A model generated the notes under the pieces. It made no database searches. It saw nothing but the letters and a program-made list of their open reading frames with translations, and was not told the DNA's origin. Positions 24,714 to 32,728 of a stretch of 64,000 bases of DNA are shown here, one piece after another (within the stretch, counting starts at the first letter, position 1; every line of letters starts with the position of its first letter). Source of the stretch: Shinella zoogloeoides. Its GTDB lineage: Bacteria > Pseudomonadota > Alphaproteobacteria > Rhizobiales > Rhizobiaceae. The stretch lies in assembly GCF_003574625.1 (NCBI RefSeq), contig NZ_QNUJ01000005.1, forward strand, positions 62,001 to 126,000, in the 5' to 3' direction. Both the position numbers and the translations under genes were made by a program.

Positions 24714-25490
24714 ATGATGAAGTTCCTCGTCTCGGCGGCCCTCGCCGCCCTCATCAGCGTTCCGGCGCTCGCCGAAGACATCAAGATCGGCGTCACGCCC
24801 GGCGAGCACGCGCAGATCATGGAAAAGGTCAAGGACGTCGCCGCCAAGAAGGGCCTCAACATCGAGATCCTGGAATTCTCCGACTATGTCGTGCCGAACC
24901 AGGCGCTGGCCGATGGCGACCTCAACGCCAATTCCTTCCAGCATCAGCCCTATCTCGACAACCAGATCGCCGATCGCGGCTTCGATCTCGTCAGCGTCGG
25001 CAAGACCATCACCACGCCGATGGGCGTCTATTCCAAGAAGGTGAAGAACCTCGGCGAGCTTGCCGAAGGCGCGACCGTCGCCATCCCGAACGACCCGACG
25101 AACGGCGGCCGCGCGCTGCTCATCCTCGCCAAGGAAGGCCTCATCAAGGTCAAGCCGGAAGCGGGCCTGAAGGCCGGCCCCGCCGACGTCATCGAGAACC
25201 CGAAGAACATCCAGTTCTCCGAACTCGACGCCGCGCAGCTTCCCCGCTCGCTGGATGACGTCGACGCCGCCGTCATCAACACGAACTATGCGATGGAAGC
25301 GGGCCTTCACCCGAAGACCGACGCCATCGCCATGGAAGGCAGCGAGTCGCCCTATGCCAACGTGATCGTCGTGCGCCGCGCCGACAAGGACGCCCCCTGG
25401 GTCAAGACCCTTGTCGAAGCCTATCACGATGACAGCATCAAGGCCTTCATCAACGACGAGTTCAAGGGCGCCCTGATCCCCGCCTGGTAA
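24714..25490 (+). CDS. metQ: Methionine-binding protein (NlpA/MetQ family)
   Basis: This 258-residue periplasmic protein has a signal peptide ending ALISVPALA before EDIKIGVTPGEHAQ; there is no lipobox cysteine, so it is soluble, unlike E. coli MetQ. The body contains the family stretches QALADGDLNANSFQHQPYL and VAIPNDPTNGGRALLIL, ending in FKGALIPAW, the typical MetQ C-terminus. AAGGAGATACACATG gives a strong start. It is last in metNIQ and is followed by a stable hairpin at 25521. Confidence 0.94.
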   Translation: MMKFLVSAALAALISVPALAEDIKIGVTPGEHAQIMEKVKDVAAKKGLNIEILEFSDYVVPNQALADGDLNANSFQHQPYLDNQIADRGFDLVSVGKTITTPMGVYSKKVKNLGELAEGATVAIPNDPTNGGRALLILAKEGLIKVKPEAGLKAGPADVIENPKNIQFSELDAAQLPRSLDDVDAAVINTNYAMEAGLHPKTDAIAMEGSESPYANVIVVRRADKDAPWVKTLVEAYHDDSIKAFINDEFKGALIPAW

Positions 25491-25520
25491 GCCCAGGGCA
25501 CCAGCCCGAGCATGCGATGC

Positions 25521-25546
25521 GGCGCTCTTCCCGACGGAAGGGCGCC
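25521..25546 (+). terminator. Hairpin terminator after metQ
   Basis: GGCGCTCTTCC (25521-25531) pairs with GGAAGGGCGCC (25536-25546), with one G-U pair and a 4-base loop, 31 bases after the metQ stop. The following TATCCGTTTC is only a weak U-run, so termination may be partial. Confidence 0.6.
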
Positions 25547-25575
25547 GTATCCGTTTCAGGCCCACCCGCCACGCG

Positions 25576-25600
25576 GGAACAATCGCGGCCCGTCCGCATT
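25576..25600 (+). promoter_or_regulatory. Possible EcfG-like promoter for the first Ku gene
   Basis: GGAAC at 25576-25580 is followed after 16 bases by CATT at 25597-25600, one base off the CGTT -10 element. It is 28 bases before the Ku start. The match is weaker than the other EcfG candidates in the window. Confidence 0.35.
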
Positions 25601-25628
25601 GCACCCGCTTTGAAGCGGGAGTGCGGAT

Positions 25629-26489
25629 GTGGCGCCGAGAGCGAACTGGAAAGGTTTCCTGAAGGCGGGCGAGCTGGTCTGCCCGGTCGCGCTCTACACC
25701 GCCGCCTCGACAAGCGAGCGCATCTCCTTCCACATGCTCAACCGCCGCACCGGCAACCGGCTGCACCGGGAATTCGTCGACAGCCAGACCGGCAAGGTGG
25801 TGGAGCGCGAAGACCAGGCGAAAGGCTACGAGGCCGGCGAGAACGATTATATCGTGCTCGACGCCGAGGAAGTCGCCTCGGCGGTGCCGCAGAGCGACAA
25901 GACGATGGATATCGAGGCCTTCATCGCCTGCGCCGATATCGATGATCTCTATTTCGACAAACCGTATTATCTCGCGCCGTCCGACCGCCACGGCGCAGAG
26001 GCCTTCGCGCTGATCCGCGACGGCATGAAGGCGAAGAACGTGGCGGCACTCGCCGCCACGGTGCTCTTCCGCCGCATGCGCACCCTCCTCATCCGCCCGC
26101 ATGGCGAGGGGCTCGTCGCCACCACGCTCAACTTCGACTACGAAGTGCGCCCGGCCGAGGAGGCCTTCGCGGACATTCCCGACATCAGGCTCAAGGGCGA
26201 GATGCTGGATCTCGCCGAGCACATCATCCGCACCAAGAGCAGCCGCTTCGACCCGAAGACATTCGACGATCGCTACGATACCGCGCTGGCCGAGGTGGTG
26301 AAGGCAAAGATCGAAGGCCGCAAGATCAGGCCCGTCAGGCCGAAGGCCGAGGGCAAGGTCATCGACCTCATGGAAGCGCTGCGCCAGAGCGCCGGCGAGA
26401 CGGGCAAGCCCGGCAAGGCAAAACGCGGCGGCGCGAAAAAGGCAGCATCGACACGCAAGCCGGCAGCGACCCGGCGAAAGGCAGGGTGA
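25629..26489 (+). CDS. ku: Ku protein (non-homologous end joining), first copy
   Basis: This 286-residue protein starts with a GTG codon giving MAPRANWKGFLKAGELVCPV, the standard bacterial Ku N-terminus, with GGGAG upstream. The Ku core runs to about residue 255 and includes FHMLNRRTGNRLHREFVD and DYIVLDAEEVASAV. The C-terminus is a lysine/arginine/alanine-rich tail (about 260-286) that in other Kus binds DNA and helps recruit LigD. Ku homodimers bind double-strand ends. It is followed 3 bases later by ligD, so the two are co-transcribed. A second Ku gene lies on the other side of ligD in the opposite direction; rhizobia commonly have several. Confidence 0.94.
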   Translation: MAPRANWKGFLKAGELVCPVALYTAASTSERISFHMLNRRTGNRLHREFVDSQTGKVVEREDQAKGYEAGENDYIVLDAEEVASAVPQSDKTMDIEAFIACADIDDLYFDKPYYLAPSDRHGAEAFALIRDGMKAKNVAALAATVLFRRMRTLLIRPHGEGLVATTLNFDYEVRPAEEAFADIPDIRLKGEMLDLAEHIIRTKSSRFDPKTFDDRYDTALAEVVKAKIEGRKIRPVRPKAEGKVIDLMEALRQSAGETGKPGKAKRGGAKKAASTRKPAATRRKAG

Positions 26490-26492
26490 TCC

Positions 26493-29057
26493 ATGGCGAC
26501 GCTGGACGTCTACCGGCAGAAACGCGACTTCACGTCCACCGCCGAACCGAAGGGCAGGAAGGGCCGCAGGAGCGGCCACAGCTTCGTCATCCAGAAGCAC
26601 GACGCCACGCGGCTGCATTACGACTTCCGCCTCGAAATGGACGGGGTGCTGAAAAGCTGGGCGGTGACGCGCGGGCCGAGCCTCGTGCCGAGCGAGAAGC
26701 GCCTCGCCGTGCATGTGGAGGACCACCCGCTGGACTATGGCGATTTCGAGGGCACGATCCCCAAGGGCGAATATGGCGGCGGCACGGTGATCGTCTGGGA
26801 TCGCGGCACCTGGACGCCACTCGGCGACGCCCGCAAGGCCTATGCCAAGGGCCATATGGAATTCGAGCTCGACGGCGAGAAGCTGCACGGTCGCTGGCAT
26901 CTCATGCGCATGCACGGCAGGCCGGGCGAAAAGCGCGAGAACTGGCTGCTGATCAAGGGCGACGACGAATTCGCGGTGCCCGAGGGCGAGGACGACCTTC
27001 TCGAAGAGCGGCCGGAATCGGTGAAGACCGGGCGAGACATCGCCGATGTCGCCGGCGAGGAACCCGGCTGGTCCTCAAAGACCGGACGCATCCGCAAATC
27101 GGCCGCCGGAAAGACGGCGAGGGCGAAGAAGACGGAACCGGTGGCCGAGGAGGCAACGGCCCCCGACCCCGCCGGCCTCAAGGGTGCCCGCAAGGCGAAG
27201 CTGCCCGACTTCCTGCCCCCGACGCTGGCGACACTCGCCGCCGCCCCGCCGGTCGGCGAGCGCTGGCTGCACGAGATCAAGTTCGACGGCTACCGGCTTC
27301 AGGCCCGCATCGAGGCCGGCCGCGTCAGGCTCCTCACCCGCAGCGGGCTCGACTGGACGAAGAAATTCGGCAAGGCCGTCGTCGCGGCGCTCAAGGACCT
27401 GCCCGTCGGCACGGCGCTGATCGACGGCGAGCTCGTCGTGGAGAACGGCGCAGGAGCATCGGACTTCTCCGCGCTTCAGGCCGATCTCAGCGAGGGGCGC
27501 GACAACCGGTTCGTCTTCTACCTCTTCGACCTTCTCCATCTCGACGGCTACGACCTGACGCGCATGCCGCTGGAGGGGCGGAAATCCCTCCTCGAAAAGC
27601 TCGTGCCGGGAACCGGGGGCATCCTGCGCTACAGCCAGCATTTCGACGAGAACGGCGCGCTGGTGCTGAACCATGCCTGCCGCCTCAGCCTCGAAGGCGT
27701 CGTCTCGAAACTGCGCGACGCGCCGTACCGGGAGGGCCGCAGCAAGAGCTGGATCAAGTCGAAATGCTCGGCACGGCAGGAATTCGTCATCGGCGGCTAT
27801 GTCCCATCCACCGTCTCGCGCCAGGCGATCGGCTCGCTGGTGCTCGGCGTCTACCGCAACGGCAAGCTGGACCCCGTCGGCCGCGTCGGCACCGGCTTCA
27901 GCGCGAGCGTCGCCGCCGATCTCTTCCGGCGGCTGAACCGCATGCGGACGGACGAGAGCCCCTTTTCCCGCAAGCTGACGGCGGAGGAAGCGCGGCAGGC
28001 GCGCTATGTGCGGCCGGAACTGGTGGCGGAAGTGGAATTCCGGGCCTGGACGGCCGACGGGCATCTGCGCCATGCTGCCTTCCGGGGTCTGAGGGAAGAC
28101 AAGCCAGCCACGGAGGTCGTTGCCGAAGTGCCGAAGTCGAAAGCCACTGAAAAAGCCAGGGCTGCCCCCAAGGCCGAAAAGCCGCCACGCCGCACCGTGC
28201 GCCTCACCCATCCCGACCGGGTCTACTGGCCCGCAGAGGGTGTCACCAAGGAGGGGCTTGCGGACTATTACACGGACGTCTGGCGCTATATCGCGCCGCA
28301 TATCGTCGGCCGGCCGCTCGCCCTCTTGCGCGCGCCGGGCGGCATCGACGGGCAGACCTTCTTCCAGAAGCACGCCTGGAAGGGCATCAACGCCCATGTC
28401 ATCGAGGTACAGGACCCGGCGGAGAAGGACGACGAGCCCTATGTCGCCATCGAGGATCTCGACGGCCTGATCGGGCTGGTGCAGGCGGGTACGCTGGAAA
28501 TCCACCCCTGGGGCTCGACGCTGGCCGACTGGGAACGGCCGGACCGCATCATCATGGACCTCGACCCCGGCGAGGGCGTGGCATGGCAGGCCGTCATCGA
28601 CGCGGCGGAGGAGACCCGCAAGCGCCTCGAAGCGGCGGGCCTTGCTGCTTTCGTCAAGACCTCCGGCGGCAAGGGCCTGCATGTCTGCGCCCCGCTCAAG
28701 CCCTCCGCTCGCTGGCCTTCCGTCAAGGCCTTCTGCAAGGGCATCGCCGACGCCATGGCGAAGGACAGCCCCGACAGATACGTCTCCACCATCACCAAGT
28801 CGAAACGGCACGGCAAGATCCTCATAGACTACCTGCGCAACCAGCGCGGCATGACCGCCGTGGCGCCCTATTCCACGCGCGCCCGCCCCGGTGCGGCGGT
28901 CTCCATGCCGCTGGCATGGAGCGAGCTCAGCCCCGATATCGGCCCGGCCTATTTCACCGTCGACAACACGCCGACGCGCCTTGCGGCGCTTCGCTCCGAC
29001 CCGTGGGAGGATTTCAGGAAGACGGCCAAGCCGCTGAAGGCGAAGGCGGGGGGCTGA
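26493..29057 (+). CDS. ligD: ATP-dependent DNA ligase D (phosphoesterase-ligase-polymerase)
   Basis: This 854-residue enzyme seals double-strand breaks with Ku. Domain order is phosphoesterase (about 10-170; HDATRLHYDFRLEMDG and DYGDFEGTIPKGEYGGG), ATP ligase (about 235-540; catalytic Lys263 in HEIKFDGYRLQ) and primase-like polymerase (about 565-850; metal-binding IIMDLDPGEG with Asp689 and Asp691). A charged linker rich in Lys and Ala separates the parts. All three activities look intact, and length is typical of rhizobial and pseudomonad LigD. It follows ku by 3 bases and converges on the second Ku gene, with only 1 base between the stops. Confidence 0.96.
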   Translation: MATLDVYRQKRDFTSTAEPKGRKGRRSGHSFVIQKHDATRLHYDFRLEMDGVLKSWAVTRGPSLVPSEKRLAVHVEDHPLDYGDFEGTIPKGEYGGGTVIVWDRGTWTPLGDARKAYAKGHMEFELDGEKLHGRWHLMRMHGRPGEKRENWLLIKGDDEFAVPEGEDDLLEERPESVKTGRDIADVAGEEPGWSSKTGRIRKSAAGKTARAKKTEPVAEEATAPDPAGLKGARKAKLPDFLPPTLATLAAAPPVGERWLHEIKFDGYRLQARIEAGRVRLLTRSGLDWTKKFGKAVVAALKDLPVGTALIDGELVVENGAGASDFSALQADLSEGRDNRFVFYLFDLLHLDGYDLTRMPLEGRKSLLEKLVPGTGGILRYSQHFDENGALVLNHACRLSLEGVVSKLRDAPYREGRSKSWIKSKCSARQEFVIGGYVPSTVSRQAIGSLVLGVYRNGKLDPVGRVGTGFSASVAADLFRRLNRMRTDESPFSRKLTAEEARQARYVRPELVAEVEFRAWTADGHLRHAAFRGLREDKPATEVVAEVPKSKATEKARAAPKAEKPPRRTVRLTHPDRVYWPAEGVTKEGLADYYTDVWRYIAPHIVGRPLALLRAPGGIDGQTFFQKHAWKGINAHVIEVQDPAEKDDEPYVAIEDLDGLIGLVQAGTLEIHPWGSTLADWERPDRIIMDLDPGEGVAWQAVIDAAEETRKRLEAAGLAAFVKTSGGKGLHVCAPLKPSARWPSVKAFCKGIADAMAKDSPDRYVSTITKSKRHGKILIDYLRNQRGMTAVAPYSTRARPGAAVSMPLAWSELSPDIGPAYFTVDNTPTRLAALRSDPWEDFRKTAKPLKAKAGG

Positions 29058-29058
29058 G

Positions 29059-29856
29059 CTACCTGCCCTTGCCTTCCGCCTTGATGCTCTTGCGCAGCGC
29101 ATCCATGATATTGACGACATTGCCCGACGTCGGCGCCGGCACCTTGGCCTTCGCGGGACGCTTGCGGCCCTTCTTCTTGGCCGCGATGATGTCGAGCAGC
29201 CGCTCCTGCACCGGATCGTCCGCCATCTTCGGGTCCCAGTCCTTGGTCCGCTCCTTGATGAGCGTCTTCACCAGCGAGAGGGCTTTGGATTCGGGCTTGG
29301 CGTCCTTCAGCCCCGCGAAATAATCCTTCTCGTCGCGCACCTCGTCGCCGTAGCGCAGCGTCCAGAGCACGATGCCCTTGCCGCGCGGCTCCAGCATCAC
29401 CGCCCGCTCGCGGCGATAGAGCACGAGCCGTGATATGCCGACCGTGCCGGTCGCGGCCATGGCCTCGCGGATGACGGAGAACGCTTCCTCGCCCACCGTA
29501 TCGTTCGGCACGAGATAATGCGGGGAATCGTACCAGATCCATTCGATGCTCTCGCGCGGCACGAAGCTCTCGATATCGATGGTGCGCGTGCTTTCCAGCG
29601 CCACCGCCTCGATCTCCTCGTCCTCCAGCATCACATAGTCGTCCTCCCCGCGGGGATAGCCCTTCACCTCGTCGTCCTCGTTCACCGCCTTGCCGGTGAC
29701 GGCATCGACATAGCGGCTGACGACGGGATTGCCGGTCTTCACGTTCAGCGTGCGAAAGCGGACCTTGTCCTCCGCGGAAATCGCCGGCGACATCGCCACC
29801 GGACAGGTGACGAGCGAAAGCTTGAGATAGCCCTTCCAGAACGAGCGCGGCGCCAT
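29059..29856 (-). CDS. ku: Ku protein (non-homologous end joining), second copy
   Basis: This 265-residue Ku begins MAPRSFWKGYLKLSLVTCPVAM and contains RTLNVKTGNPVVSRYVD and DDYVMLEDEEIEAVALEST. It lacks the long lysine/alanine tail of the first copy but ends with a shorter basic segment (AKKKGRKRPAKAK, then GNVVNIMDALRKSIKAEGKGR). Divergence between the two copies is clear, which fits heterodimer or condition-specific use as reported for Sinorhizobium Kus. Its ATG overlaps the stop of the small upstream gene (TGATG), so both are translated together. It converges on ligD. Confidence 0.94.
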   Translation of the reverse strand: MAPRSFWKGYLKLSLVTCPVAMSPAISAEDKVRFRTLNVKTGNPVVSRYVDAVTGKAVNEDDEVKGYPRGEDDYVMLEDEEIEAVALESTRTIDIESFVPRESIEWIWYDSPHYLVPNDTVGEEAFSVIREAMAATGTVGISRLVLYRRERAVMLEPRGKGIVLWTLRYGDEVRDEKDYFAGLKDAKPESKALSLVKTLIKERTKDWDPKMADDPVQERLLDIIAAKKKGRKRPAKAKVPAPTSGNVVNIMDALRKSIKAEGKGR

Positions 29857-30077
29857 CAGCCCTTCCCCCCGATCGGCAGGTGACGGGACATGGCGAAGCG
29901 CTCGGCGAATTCGATGTCCTCCTGCGTGACGATGGGAATGGGATCGGACAGGATGGCAAGAAGCGCCTCGCGCGAGATGGAATCCTCCTCCAGCGCCTCC
30001 ATCAGGGCGCCGCGGGTCTCGCGCTCTGCGCGCAGCAGCGCCGCCAGCGCCAGGATCAGCCGGTCCTTGTTGTCCAT
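29856..30077 (-). CDS. Small unrecognised protein coupled to the second Ku
   Basis: This 73-residue frame starts at an ATG with GGAGG 9 bases upstream and ends in TGATG, sharing one base with the Ku start. The protein is predicted helical, with LILALAALLRAERETRGALM and then an acidic stretch EALEEDSISREALLAIL, ending SRHLPIGGKG. There is no membrane segment or cysteine. I do not recognise the family. The tight coupling suggests a role in end joining or a translational control element for Ku. A longer minus-strand frame from 30878 overlaps it, but its upstream part is antisense to DUF3175 and the cupin gene and has no ribosome-binding site. Confidence 0.7.
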   Translation of the reverse strand: MDNKDRLILALAALLRAERETRGALMEALEEDSISREALLAILSDPIPIVTQEDIEFAERFAMSRHLPIGGKG

Positions 30078-30139
30078 GGGTTCGAACCTCCGCAAACGCG
30101 CATCGTCTCCTCTAATGCGCCATATCGCCCTGGGTTCCC

Positions 30140-30164
30140 GGAACATTCGGCCGGCGGCGCGGTT
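30140..30164 (+). promoter_or_regulatory. Putative EcfG-type promoter for the DUF3175 gene
   Basis: GGAAC at 30140-30144, a 16-base spacer and GGTT at 30161-30164 fit the EcfG pattern. The element lies 27 bases before the DUF3175 start. Confidence 0.6.
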
Positions 30165-30191
30165 CGACTCGCACGGTGAAGGAGAAGGAAG

Positions 30192-30491
30192 ATGACAAAG
30201 AGCAGGAAGAAGAAATGGTCGCAGGACGTGACCGAAAACAGCGACGCGCTCGACCTGAAAGACGGCGTCTTCAAGCAGCGCAGCGCCAGCAGGATCGCCG
30301 AATCCCTGAAGCAGTCCGCCGAACGGAGCGACCGGCGCAAATCGAGCCCTTTCCGTTCGGCCATGTCCATGCTCACATTCTATATCAACCGGGCCGGCGA
30401 CCAGCTCTCGGCGCAGCGGCGCCATACGCTGGAAAAGGCCAAGGACGAATTGCGCAAGGATTTCGGCAAGGCCCCGAAAGGCGGCAAGTGA
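30192..30491 (+). CDS. DUF3175 family protein
   Basis: This 99-residue basic protein has the DUF3175 pattern: KKWSQDVTENSDALDLKDGVF, then RKSSPFRSAMSMLTFYINRAG, and the end of the domain LEKAKDELRKDFGKAP. The family is short, cytosolic and of unknown function, found in proteobacterial stress and DNA-repair neighbourhoods. The ATG is preceded by AAGGAGAAGGAAG, a strong ribosome-binding site, and by an EcfG-like promoter. The cupin gene starts 6 bases after its stop, so the two form a short operon. Confidence 0.85.
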   Translation: MTKSRKKKWSQDVTENSDALDLKDGVFKQRSASRIAESLKQSAERSDRRKSSPFRSAMSMLTFYINRAGDQLSAQRRHTLEKAKDELRKDFGKAPKGGK

Positions 30492-30497
30492 GGCGAC

Positions 30498-31013
30498 ATG
30501 AAGCAACCGGAAACGCTGTTCTTCCCCCCGAGCGAATGGGTGCCCAATCATCCCTTCCTGCCGGTGCTGGTCTACCGCGACCTCTTCGGCGGCAAGGAGG
30601 ACGACCCGGCCCGCGCCTTCGAAGGGATGTTCCACGACGCGGGCTGGCAGGGGCTCTGGCGCAACGGCGTCTTCTCCTACCAGCACTACCATGTCGGCGC
30701 GCATGAAGTGCTCGGCATCGCAGGCGGCAAGGCGGAGCTCCTGATCGGCGGACCGGAGGGCGCCACCCTCGATGTCCGCTCCGGCGACTGCCTGGTGCTG
30801 CCCGCCGGCACCGGGCACAGGCGGATGTCCGCAAGCGACGATTTCCTGGTGGTCGGCGGCTATCCGCCGGGCCAGCACGCGGATATTGAAACGGAGGCCG
30901 CGACGCCCGGCGAACTGAAGATCATCGCCGCCTTGCCGATCCCGGCAAGCGATCCGGTCTACGGCATCGCCGGCCCGCTTCTCTCGCTCTGGCGAGAGGG
31001 TGCCACGCGCTAA
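30498..31013 (+). CDS. Cupin-domain protein (YjlB-like)
   Basis: This 171-residue protein carries one cupin barrel (about 55-125), with YQHYHVGAHEVLGIAGGKAEL as the first motif and GDCLVLPAGTGHRRM as the second. The likely metal ligands are the histidines and glutamate of HYHVGAHEVL and His of GTGHRR. It resembles the YjlB subfamily; the substrate is unknown. It is the second gene after DUF3175, separated by 6 bases, with GTGAGG as the ribosome-binding site. The stop codon adjoins a short rhizobial repeat. Confidence 0.82.
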   Translation: MKQPETLFFPPSEWVPNHPFLPVLVYRDLFGGKEDDPARAFEGMFHDAGWQGLWRNGVFSYQHYHVGAHEVLGIAGGKAELLIGGPEGATLDVRSGDCLVLPAGTGHRRMSASDDFLVVGGYPPGQHADIETEAATPGELKIIAALPIPASDPVYGIAGPLLSLWREGATR

Positions 31014-31060
31014 AGCAATGCCGGCAAAAGTGCGCAGCGGTTTCGCTGGGATTGCTCCAG
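31012..31060. repeat. Short relative of the 3.8-kb rhizobial repeat, opposite orientation
   Basis: AAGCAATGCCGGCAAAAGTGCGCAG followed by CGGTTTCGCTGGGATTGCT corresponds, inverted, to the ACTTTTGCTGGAAATTCTC and GCAAAACCGCTTC parts of the repeat at 3759-3861. It fills most of the 54 bases between the cupin and exporter genes, which converge, so it may serve as a shared 3' end. Confidence 0.55.
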
Positions 31061-31067
31061 CGTCGGC

Positions 31068-32552
31068 CTATTCGACGACCGCCGCTATCTCGCTCTCGGC
31101 GCGGCCGCGCAGGGGGCGCTCCGGCATGAGGTGGTAGACGACCAGCGACAGCGCCATGGCCAGGGCGCAGGCGATGAAGATATAGGCGAAGGGCATGGCG
31201 GAGGCCGCGCCGGCTGCTGCCGCCTGCACGCCCTCGCCGCCGAGCGGCAGGCCGTTGCCGAGCGCGATGGCGCCCAGCGCCGCGACGCCGAGGGCGCCGC
31301 CGAGCGAGCGCAGGAAGGTCAGGAGGCCGGTGGCGACGCCGAGATGCGCCTGGTCGACCGCGTTCTGCACGGAAACCGTGGTGACCGGGAACGTCATGCC
31401 GGTGCCGAAGCCGACGCCGATGGTCAGCAGCTCCAGCACGACCAGCGATGACCGGCCGGCGACGGCCGCAAGGGCGGCAAGGCAGATCAGGCTGAGCACG
31501 CCGCCGACAAGGGCGATCCGCTTGTAATGGGTAAAGCGCGGGATCGCCCGGCCGCTCGTCGTGGCGCCGAAGACGGTGCCGAGCAGCAGGCCGAGCATCG
31601 CCATGCCCGAGCCGCCGGCCGTCAGCCCGTGGGCCGACTGCACATAGACCGGAAGGTAGACCGAGAGGCCGACATTGGCTGCCTGCACGAGGAAGATGGC
31701 GATCGTGCCCCAGCGCACGACGGGATCGGCGAGGACTTCCAGCGAGATCAGCGGCTCGGCGGCATGGCGCAGGCGCAGTGCGAAGAGGGCCCAGAGGACG
31801 ACAGAGCAGGCGAGGAGCCCGAGGATTTCAGGCGAAAGCCAGGGATAGGTGCTGCCGCCCCAGTTGAGCGCCAGAAGGAGCAGCGAGGTTGCCGCGACGA
31901 GGAGCGTCGCGCCCGCCGCGTCGATGCTGTGCGTGCGCGCCACCCGCGGCAGCTTCTTCAGCGGGTTGTTGATGATCGCCAGCGCCACGATGCCGAGCGG
32001 AATGTTGATCCAGAAGATCAGCGACCAGTGGAGATGTTCGGCGAAGGTGCCGCCGAGGAGCGGGCCGGCGATGCTGGCGACCGCCCAGGTGCCAGAGATC
32101 CAGGCGGCGTAGCGGGCGCGCTCGCGCGGCGGCACGAGGTCGCCGATCACCGTCTGCGACAGCGCGAAGAGGCCGCCGCCGCCGAGGCCCTGCACGGCGC
32201 GACCGACGATCAGCGTCAGCATGTTGGGCGCCAGTGCGCTCACCAGCGAGCCGATGAGGAAAATGACGATGGCGGCGAAGATCGTCGTGCGGCGGCCGTG
32301 CACGTCCGAGATCTTTCCGTAGAGCGGCGCCATGGCCGTTGCGGTCAGGAGATAGCCCGTCACCACCCAGGGCAGGTAGTCCGCATGGCCGAGCGCGTGG
32401 CCGATGGTCGGCATGGCGGGCGCGACGATCGTCTGGTCGAGCGCGGCGAGGAGCATGGAGAGAAGGACGCCGCCGATGATGACGTTCTTTTCCTGCTCCG
32501 AAAGGGCGGGAGCCGTTGCCGACGTTCCGTGCGGGTGACGTGCCTCGTTCAT
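31068..32552 (-). CDS. MFS multidrug exporter (DHA2, EmrB/QacA type)
   Basis: This 494-residue inner-membrane protein has about 14 hydrophobic segments and the DHA2 motifs: LAALDQTIVAPAMPTIGHAL at helix 1, then GKISDVHGRRTTIF (motif A) and AVASIAGPLLGGTFAEHLHW (motif C). Such proteins exchange drugs or metabolites for protons. Start 32552 was chosen from the family N-terminus; the frame is open far upstream without homology. The upstream 176 bases hold no regulator gene and nothing else I can support. It converges on the cupin gene. It may export products of the amidohydrolase island, but nothing proves this. Confidence 0.9.
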   Translation of the reverse strand: MNEARHPHGTSATAPALSEQEKNVIIGGVLLSMLLAALDQTIVAPAMPTIGHALGHADYLPWVVTGYLLTATAMAPLYGKISDVHGRRTTIFAAIVIFLIGSLVSALAPNMLTLIVGRAVQGLGGGGLFALSQTVIGDLVPPRERARYAAWISGTWAVASIAGPLLGGTFAEHLHWSLIFWINIPLGIVALAIINNPLKKLPRVARTHSIDAAGATLLVAATSLLLLALNWGGSTYPWLSPEILGLLACSVVLWALFALRLRHAAEPLISLEVLADPVVRWGTIAIFLVQAANVGLSVYLPVYVQSAHGLTAGGSGMAMLGLLLGTVFGATTSGRAIPRFTHYKRIALVGGVLSLICLAALAAVAGRSSLVVLELLTIGVGFGTGMTFPVTTVSVQNAVDQAHLGVATGLLTFLRSLGGALGVAALGAIALGNGLPLGGEGVQAAAAGAASAMPFAYIFIACALAMALSLVVYHLMPERPLRGRAESEIAAVVE

Positions 32553-32728
32553 GGTGCTGTCCGGTCTGAGATGGCGTATGCAGCCGCCGGTTTCGTGAAT
32601 CGGGCCGCCGCCGCGCTGGGGAAAACACCGTAAAACATCTTCCGCAGCGGGATGTCCACCCATTTGCGCCCGCCCGGCCGGTGGCGCGGGCGAATGCACG
32701 GAAACGTGATCGGCGGCGGCAGGGCGCG

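Noticed and set aside
24684-26915. A 743-codon minus-strand frame opposite metQ and Ku, and similar long frames at 5423-7345, 27075-29120 and 60606-62918.
   Set aside because: Their products are Arg/His/Gly/Asp-rich without motifs, typical of antisense frames in GC-rich coding DNA, and the opposite strand carries well-recognised genes.
27907-28188. Minus-strand proline/arginine-rich frames inside ligD.
   Set aside because: They lie in the ligase-polymerase part of a well-conserved gene and have no start signals.
30198-30878. The upstream part of a 340-codon minus-strand frame that ends at 29856.
   Set aside because: Only its last 73 codons have a ribosome-binding site and Ku coupling; the rest is antisense to DUF3175 and the cupin gene.
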